Source: Hyphomicrobium sp. (GTDB lineage Bacteria > Pseudomonadota > Alphaproteobacteria > Rhizobiales > Hyphomicrobiaceae). From it: a DNA stretch of 64,000 nt. The notes beneath the pieces were generated by a model that had not been told where the DNA came from, did not search any database, and saw only the letters and a list, made by a program, of their open reading frames with translations. This document shows, in pieces, positions 58,674 through 64,000 of this stretch. Position 1 is the stretch's first letter; each line of letters begins with the position of its first letter. Where the stretch lies: NCBI RefSeq assembly GCF_019753045.1, contig NZ_JAIELN010000002.1, forward strand, positions 496,001-560,000. The letters run 5' to 3'. The position numbers and the translations under genes are program-made.

Positions 58674-60757
58674 GCGTGGTTCAAATTTCCGAAACTCGCG
58701 TTGCACCGCAATTCTCAGAATTAAACACTCGCGCAATTGGTTGGCTTGCAGTTCTGCTGTTCGCCGTTTGGTGCGAGACAGCCGGGCGCAACGTTCAAGC
58801 AGTCCACGTCATTCCGGTGGCCTGGACTCTCCGCACTGCCGACTGGATCAATCAGGCGTTCGGCGGCATCCTTCCGCATATTCAGTGGATTTTCCGCGCT
58901 ATCGCCGCACTTATTGCGCTGCCGTTGTCCTTTCTTCAGGCTGCTCTCGCCAAATTGCCTTGGTCCGTGATCGCCGTAGCGATCACCTTAATCGCGTTCA
59001 GAGCTGGAGGACACCGCCTCGCTTTGATCACCTCGGGAAGTGTAGCCTACATCATCGTGCTCGGGTACTGGACGCATACGATGAATACGGTCGCGTCCGT
59101 GTTAATCGGCGTCCCGATTGCAGTGACAATCGGGTTCGCATTCGGGGTCATGGGGTACGTTTTTGTCTGGGGCCGCCCATTTGTCATGACGACACTTGAT
59201 CTCATGCAGACGGTTCCGACCTTTTCATATCTCATCCCCATTCTGCTTCTGTTCGGATTCGGGCCAGTCGTCGGCATCATCGCCAGTGCGATTTATGCCA
59301 TCGGGCCGATGGCCCAGAACACCTTACTTGGATTGAAACGTGTCCCCGCCTCCCTTCGAGAAGCGGGCGAAATGAGCGGATGTACTCGATCGCAGCTCTT
59401 TTGGCACGTCGAAGTTCGCGCCGCGCTGGGCCAGATCCTGGTCGGCGTCAACCAAGCCGTCATGGCCATCTTTGCGATGGTGATTATCGCTGCCGTGATT
59501 GGCGGCTCCGACGATATCGGATGGCAAGTGCTGACCACGATGCGTAAAGCCCAATTTGGGGAAAGCTTGCTTTGCGGCGGGGTGATCGCGTTGCTTGCGA
59601 TCATGATGGATCGGATAACGACGGGATTCGCTTGCGGCAAGCAACACAGTTTCACCCGCAAACAGTTCCTGGCAGTTTTCCTCGCTGGCCTTGCATTCGC
59701 TTTTCTCGCAGCGCAGATCTTTCCCGAGTTGGACAGATTTCCTGCAGCCTGGCACTATAATCCCTCCGAAGGACTCAACGCGGCGCTAAGAGCGTTCATT
59801 GCAAACTTTGGTGAATACCTAGCGACCCTTAAGAACGCAGTATTGTTCTTCGTGCTCCTTCCACTCCGCGTGGGTTTAGTTCAGGCCATCAGTCCATTCA
59901 CCTGGGGCATTACCTTTACTCCAGAACTGATGATTGGCTATTGGGCGGTCTCAGTCATTCTTGCTTTTCTTTCTTGGCTCCTATTCCGTCGCTTGGGCAT
60001 CTGTCTTTCGGTGCTTTTTCTCGCATGGCTCCTCTACTTTGGAACTACCGGAGTCGCTTGGCCGGCATTTATTCTGGTCGTGACTATGCTCGCACTCACA
60101 ATAGGCGGATTAAGGTTGGCAGCCTTCGTTCTGCTGGCCTTGTTGTTTATTGCGGCGAGCGGCGCCTGGAGCAGCACAATGCAGTCGCTTTATCTTTGCA
60201 CGGTGGCCGTAATCTTGTCGTGCCTGTGTGGGGGGGCGATCGGCATATTGGCTGGTAAGAGCGATCGCGTATCCTTTTATCTGCGTCCGATGCTCGACAC
60301 CTTGCAAACTATGCCACAGTTCGTGCTGCTGATACCTGCTCTCATGCTGTTTCAGGTTGGCGAATTCACAGCACTTATTGCCATCGTCCTCTATGCCATC
60401 GTTATGCCCATACGGTATTTCGAGCATGGCATTCGAAGCGTCCCACCCGAAATCGTTGAAGCTGCGCGGCAAATGGGTTGCAGCGGTACGCAGCAATTGT
60501 TCCATGTCGAACTTCCGATCGCTTGGCCTGTTATCATGCTGGGACTTAACCAGACAATTCTCGCTTCTTTGGGCATGCTATCTATCGCGGCCATGGTTGG
60601 AGCGCAGGGTCTTGCCCAAGACCTCTATGTGGCGCTTTCCAAAGCGAACGTTGGCCTCGGCATGGTTGCGGGACTTTCCATCGCCCTGGTCGCGCTCATT
60701 TCCGACCGCATGATCCAAACTTGGAGTCGCCGGCGCTCGTCAGCTCTAGGCTTGTGA
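58670..60757 (+). CDS. proW: Tandem (doubled) ProW-type permease
   Basis: A 695-aa membrane protein holding two ProW-type permease units, whereas a usual ProW is about 300-350 aa. Unit 1 has PTFSYLIPILLLFGFGPVVG and the ATPase-contact EAA-type loop SLREAGEMSGCTRSQLFWHV. Unit 2 repeats PQFVLLIPALMLFQVGEFTA and PPEIVEAARQMGCSGTQQLF. About 14-16 helices in total, so one chain could supply both halves of the transport channel. It starts with TTG at 58670 overlapping the proV stop; fused permeases of this kind are known in Rhizobiales relatives. It forms the importer with ProX and ProV. Confidence 0.88.
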   Translation: MSVVQISETRVAPQFSELNTRAIGWLAVLLFAVWCETAGRNVQAVHVIPVAWTLRTADWINQAFGGILPHIQWIFRAIAALIALPLSFLQAALAKLPWSVIAVAITLIAFRAGGHRLALITSGSVAYIIVLGYWTHTMNTVASVLIGVPIAVTIGFAFGVMGYVFVWGRPFVMTTLDLMQTVPTFSYLIPILLLFGFGPVVGIIASAIYAIGPMAQNTLLGLKRVPASLREAGEMSGCTRSQLFWHVEVRAALGQILVGVNQAVMAIFAMVIIAAVIGGSDDIGWQVLTTMRKAQFGESLLCGGVIALLAIMMDRITTGFACGKQHSFTRKQFLAVFLAGLAFAFLAAQIFPELDRFPAAWHYNPSEGLNAALRAFIANFGEYLATLKNAVLFFVLLPLRVGLVQAISPFTWGITFTPELMIGYWAVSVILAFLSWLLFRRLGICLSVLFLAWLLYFGTTGVAWPAFILVVTMLALTIGGLRLAAFVLLALLFIAASGAWSSTMQSLYLCTVAVILSCLCGGAIGILAGKSDRVSFYLRPMLDTLQTMPQFVLLIPALMLFQVGEFTALIAIVLYAIVMPIRYFEHGIRSVPPEIVEAARQMGCSGTQQLFHVELPIAWPVIMLGLNQTILASLGMLSIAAMVGAQGLAQDLYVALSKANVGLGMVAGLSIALVALISDRMIQTWSRRRSSALGL

Positions 60758-60856
60758 CGGTCGACCACTCGCGGAAAAGCGCGGCACGAACTTAGACCTG
60801 CTTTCGCAACGCTTGTTGATTGAACGTCGTGAAAGATTTGCTCAACGAGGTTCCAT

Positions 60857-61819
60857 CTATCGTATGGCCCGCACTAGGCAGGTTTCAAAGCCGGCTCTCA
60901 GTGCGGCTGTGTCCAGTCGGCGACCGATGAACACCAACCGGCTCTCACGGAGCTTCCCCTCAGCCCAAGGCTCGCGGACATCCCCCTCCAAGATTGTTTG
61001 TACGCCTTGAAATATGAATCGACGATCTTCTCCTGCGAAGGCAACGATGCCTTTGCATCGCAGGATGTCCCGCCCGTTGCGGCGGATGACATTGGAAATC
61101 CATTCCGCAAAAAGTTCGGCATCAACCGGCTCCTGCGCCGTCAATGAAACGCTGACCACATCGTGCCGCGGCGGTCTGGTTGGTCTGTTAACGAAAGAAA
61201 GCCGAGCATGTTGATCGACCGGAATTGCAAGTAAATCCACAACGTCGACAACATCACGGTCCGTTCTGAGGACTGGCGAGATCCGATTGATGCTTTTTAC
61301 CAGCGCCTCGGCGGATTGCAGTTGCTCGCCGCTTGCAACGTCGCACTTATTCAACAAAACAATATCACCCAACGCAATCTGGCTTTCCACAACGGGATCC
61401 TCGCCGATTTGATCGTTCACCAGCGGCACGTCGATCAAGGTGATGATGGCCTTTAGTTTCACGCGGTCGAAAATATCGTCATCCAAAAGGAACGTAGCTG
61501 CGATCGGGGCGGGATCAGCGAGCCCGGTCGTTTCGATCAAGATTTCGTCCACTCCGTCAACCCTAGCGACTACCGTTTCTAACGCACCCAAAAGGTCTCC
61601 CCGGACGCTGCAGCAAAGGCAGCCATTATTCAGCTCAATTACATTTTCGTTCGCATCGACGATGAGGGCGCCATCAATCCCTATAGAGCCGAACTCATTG
61701 ACGATGACGCCATAACGACGTCCGCGCTGATTGGCGAGCAAGCGATTGAGAAGGGTGGTCTTTCCGGAACCGAGGTAGCCGGTCAGTACCGAAACAGGAA
61801 TGTGGGCGTTAGCTCTCAT
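60857..61819 (-). CDS. CobW/COG0523-family GTPase (metallochaperone-like)
   Basis: A 320-aa G3E GTPase. Walker A is GYLGSGKTTLLNRLL, the metal motif CxCC is NGCLCCSVRGDL, the Walker B and switch region reads IETTGLADPAPIA, and the guanine-specificity NKCD motif is VLLNKCDVASG. The C-terminal domain (VVSVSLTAQEPVDAELFAEW) is of the CobW_C type. Such proteins deliver metal ions to client enzymes. The gene is divergent from the LLM monooxygenase and metal-dependent amidohydrolase genes, so the amidohydrolase is a plausible client. This link is inference; the family is secure. Confidence 0.9.
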   Translation of the reverse strand: MRANAHIPVSVLTGYLGSGKTTLLNRLLANQRGRRYGVIVNEFGSIGIDGALIVDANENVIELNNGCLCCSVRGDLLGALETVVARVDGVDEILIETTGLADPAPIAATFLLDDDIFDRVKLKAIITLIDVPLVNDQIGEDPVVESQIALGDIVLLNKCDVASGEQLQSAEALVKSINRISPVLRTDRDVVDVVDLLAIPVDQHARLSFVNRPTRPPRHDVVSVSLTAQEPVDAELFAEWISNVIRRNGRDILRCKGIVAFAGEDRRFIFQGVQTILEGDVREPWAEGKLRESRLVFIGRRLDTAALRAGFETCLVRAIR

Positions 61820-61875
61820 TGATCAATCCTCCAGAAATCGGACCAACGATTGCCAATAATTCTGTTTAACGGTTC

Positions 61876-61904
61876 TTGACAAGCTTTTTTCCGGCTTATA
61901 CGGT
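61876..61904 (+). promoter_or_regulatory. Sigma-70-like promoter of the second LLM operon
   Basis: TTGACA at 61876-61881, a 17-bp spacer, and TACGGT at 61899-61904 (the overlapping TATACG starts two bases earlier). It lies about 47 bp before the ATG at 61951 in the divergent gap with the CobW gene. Confidence 0.55.
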
Positions 61905-61950
61905 CATGAGAAAGGTAGGTTTGCGCGAAATTCGGAGAAATGGTGGTTAA

Positions 61951-63030
61951 ATGAAGATCGGCTTGATTCAGGAAGGTGAGGTAATGCCGGGCAATACCGT
62001 TGCTCAGCGTTACGACGAGATGATTGCCGAGGTTGAACTCGCTGATCGCGTGGGCTTCCACTGCTGGGGCACTTCCGAACAGCATTTCACACCGCCCCGT
62101 TTCAGCGTCGCTGCCCCCGAAATTCTCTATGCCGCCATCGCGCGCCAAACGAAAAATATAAAGCTGCGGATCATGTGCTCCGTGCTGCTCCAGTGGAATC
62201 ATCCCATCCTTGTTGCGGAGCGTTTGGCGACACTCGACATTGTGTCGAAGGGACGTGCGGAATTGGCGACCGCGCGTTCAAACAATTTGACGACTTTGGC
62301 AGCTTTCGGCGTCGATCCTTCCCAAACGCGAACACAATGGGAAGATTCGATGGCTGTTCTCGCGAAGATATTCGAGAAGGAATATATCGAACACGACGGG
62401 CCGGTTTGGAAAATACCTCGTGTGCCGATCTTGCCACGCTGCATTCAATCTCCTAATCCTCCGATATTTGTGGCGGCCTCAAGCGCCCAGTCGCACAAAA
62501 ACGCCGGGGAAATTGGAATTGGCGTCATCAGTTTCGACAACTACTTTGGGTTCGATTATCTAAGGGAATGCATCGACGCTTATCGGAGCGGAGCTGCTGA
62601 AGCCGCCGGGCGCAGCTTGATGCCGAAGCGGACCGATCTATTGAGCGTTCTTATCATCACGGCATTCTGCGCTCAATCAAAGCAGGACGCGGTGAACAAG
62701 GCTCGCGACATCAGCCTTGGCTATTTCAATTTCATCCTCGACCTATATGCACCGCTAGGAAAAAAGATCTCGTACGAATATCTCGACAAGAAGATTTTGA
62801 GGCTCTTGGACCACCGGACAGATATGGACTTTCTGCTGACCGAAACACCTTCGGTGTTGGTCGGCACACCTGATGAATTCATCAAGAGGTTACGTCTACT
62901 CGAAGAGCTTGGGGTCGAAGAAGTCGTCATGAGAATTGATGGGATGCCGCATGAAGACATCATGCGCTCAATCGAACTAATCGGTCGGGAAGTCATTCCC
63001 GCGTTCAAGCGCACTCGGGAACTCATCTGA
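61951..63030 (+). CDS. LLM-class flavin-dependent monooxygenase (cluster C)
   Basis: A 359-aa luciferase-like oxygenase of the same subfamily as the protein at 32757: KIGLIQEGEVMPGNTVAQRY, WGTSEQHFTPPRFSVAAPEI, SKGRAELATARSNNLTTLAA, FDNYFGFDYLRECIDAYRSG and VGTPDEFIKRLRLLEELGVE. The reduced flavin donor is not in this cluster; either flavin reductase (17493 or 27196) or one elsewhere could serve. Its stop overlaps the amidohydrolase start, so both are co-translated. The parallel to cluster B suggests similar chemistry on a related substrate. Confidence 0.9.
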   Translation: MKIGLIQEGEVMPGNTVAQRYDEMIAEVELADRVGFHCWGTSEQHFTPPRFSVAAPEILYAAIARQTKNIKLRIMCSVLLQWNHPILVAERLATLDIVSKGRAELATARSNNLTTLAAFGVDPSQTRTQWEDSMAVLAKIFEKEYIEHDGPVWKIPRVPILPRCIQSPNPPIFVAASSAQSHKNAGEIGIGVISFDNYFGFDYLRECIDAYRSGAAEAAGRSLMPKRTDLLSVLIITAFCAQSKQDAVNKARDISLGYFNFILDLYAPLGKKISYEYLDKKILRLLDHRTDMDFLLTETPSVLVGTPDEFIKRLRLLEELGVEEVVMRIDGMPHEDIMRSIELIGREVIPAFKRTRELI

Positions 63031-64000
63031 TGGCCACTGAAGCTGATTACGCCGACCTCATCGTAGTCGGCGGGCGTGCCATTACAATGCATGACAACGA
63101 TAGGGATGCCCATGGCCTAGCCATTCGCGGCGACCGCATAATTCGCGTGCTACGCCGCGATGAAATTGATCAGTTCCGAGGTCCGGACACGAACATTTAT
63201 GATCTTGGCGACCGTCCGATAATGCCGGGTTTTGTAGATGTTCACGCTCATAGCGAAGTGATTTTTCGCACCGATTATCAGACAATTGACTGCCGGCTTC
63301 CGGAATGCAGCAGTGTTGGCGATATTTGCGATGCGCTAACGACAGGCGCGAAGGCCAGTGACTATTGGATTGTTGGCCAAGGCAACCTGTTCTTCGATCG
63401 AAAGCTGAAAGAAGGGCGTCTTCCTACTCGCGAGGAGCTCGACAAAGTCAGTCGGGATCGGCCGGTGGCACTGAGGGCCGGCGGGCACATCACGGTGCTC
63501 AATAGCAAGGCACTGGAAGTATCAGGGATCGATCGCAACTACGTGCCTCCTGATTATAGTGTGACCGGTCTGCCCGTTGTTGAACGTAATGCGAGTGGCG
63601 ATCCCACGGGGGTCGTAAAGGAAATGGACGCTCTTCTATCCTTTCCTCAGGTTGATAAAAGTGAACTTCGGTCAGTGCTGAAGAATGGCGTAGCGAAGTA
63701 TTTCACCCGCTTCGGTGTGACGACAATCGGTGAAATCTCGGAAACGATCGACGGCGTCGAAACCCTCAATGCGCTCGCCGCATCAGATGAACTCGACGCG
63801 AGCTACCGTATCTATATCTGGGCACCTGGGACCCTTAAACTTGAACAGGCCGCCGACTGGAAAAGTCATATAAATTTGAATGCGAACGATGCCGCAATTC
63901 GCATTCAAGGCATCAAATTATTTTCGGATGGGGGGTTTTCCGCTAAAAGCGCCGCCGTTACCTGTCCATATGTGGGCTCCGATGGTTGCGGGCAGATCGC
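63030..64000 (+). CDS. YtcJ-like amidohydrolase, 3' end cut by window
   Basis: The first 323 residues of an amidohydrolase-superfamily enzyme (Amidohydro_3, YtcJ type, usually 550-600 aa). Features: N-terminal DLIVVGGRAITMHDNDRDAH with the mobile-loop beta sandwich, the metal-binding HxH in GFVDVHAHSEVIF, GGHITVLNSKALE, and IKLFSDGGFSAKSAAVT. The ATG overlaps the LLM stop (ATGA). It would hydrolyse a C-N bond in a small imported compound, probably the product of the monooxygenase. It has no stop in the window and lies at the edge, so the end is unknown. Confidence 0.85.
   Translation, partial: MATEADYADLIVVGGRAITMHDNDRDAHGLAIRGDRIIRVLRRDEIDQFRGPDTNIYDLGDRPIMPGFVDVHAHSEVIFRTDYQTIDCRLPECSSVGDICDALTTGAKASDYWIVGQGNLFFDRKLKEGRLPTREELDKVSRDRPVALRAGGHITVLNSKALEVSGIDRNYVPPDYSVTGLPVVERNASGDPTGVVKEMDALLSFPQVDKSELRSVLKNGVAKYFTRFGVTTIGEISETIDGVETLNALAASDELDASYRIYIWAPGTLKLEQAADWKSHINLNANDAAIRIQGIKLFSDGGFSAKSAAVTCPYVGSDGCGQI

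Overview
The window suggests a methylotrophic alphaproteobacterium, most likely a Hyphomicrobium-like member of the Hyphomicrobiales. The basis is a calcium-type methanol dehydrogenase cluster in the order mxaF-mxaJ-mxaG-mxaI with a divergent two-component system, moderately high GC, and many Rhizobiales-style transporters and regulators. The genus is an inference; no rRNA, tRNA or other taxonomic marker gene is present.

Layout. (1) 1-8.7 kb is core: mxaFJGI on the minus strand, and on the plus strand a lipoprotein, a histidine kinase and a response regulator (MxaYX-like), followed by small secreted proteins. (2) 8.8-10.4 kb is a gene graveyard that opens with a 105-bp repeat (copy A) and holds fragments of an FCD regulator, a YidB-like protein and a frameshifted antitoxin/PIN-toxin pair. 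(3) 10.4-22.9 kb is catabolic cluster A: HpaB-type flavin monooxygenase, RidA, a TauABC-like importer, a polysaccharide-deacetylase-fold hydrolase (possible imide hydrolase), flavin reductase, M20 amidohydrolase, FCD regulator, GMC oxidoreductase and a TetR regulator with two NemR-like boxes. (4) 22.98-25.1 kb is a scar with an IS remnant, a decapitated ParA and its partner, three tiny overlapping ORFs, and repeat copy B. (5) 25.7-45.2 kb is catabolic cluster B: a double-domain Lrp regulator, flavin reductase, LLM monooxygenase, an NCS1 permease with a small membrane protein, and a complete CoA pathway (CoA transferase, acyl-CoA dehydrogenase, hydratase, SDR, thiolase) plus two aldehyde dehydrogenases, a LysR regulator and an antiporter. 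(6) 46.1-53.2 kb is a mobile replication module: PriCT-2 primase, superfamily 3 helicase, tyrosine recombinase and small unknown genes, without structural or conjugation genes. (7) 53.2-55.2 kb is decayed, including the N-terminus of an AAA_13 (RloC/PrrC-like) ATPase. (8) 55.3-64 kb is catabolic cluster C: a second double-domain Lrp regulator, ProXVW-like betaine importer with a doubled permease, a CobW-family GTPase, a second LLM monooxygenase and a YtcJ-like amidohydrolase cut by the window end.

How the genes work together. Region 1 oxidises methanol in the periplasm (MxaFI with cytochrome cL, MxaG) under two-component control. Clusters A, B and C each pair an importer, a flavin-dependent monooxygenase or oxidase, C-N hydrolases and a dedicated regulator. 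They look like acquired routes for multicarbon, probably nitrogen-containing substrates; the substrates are not known from sequence. B and C share the same plan (Lrp-Lrp regulator, importer, LLM monooxygenase of one subfamily, hydrolase). The most notable items are this repeated plan, the complete activation-plus-beta-oxidation set in cluster B, the phage-satellite-like module, and several strong unreported palindromes at operon starts.
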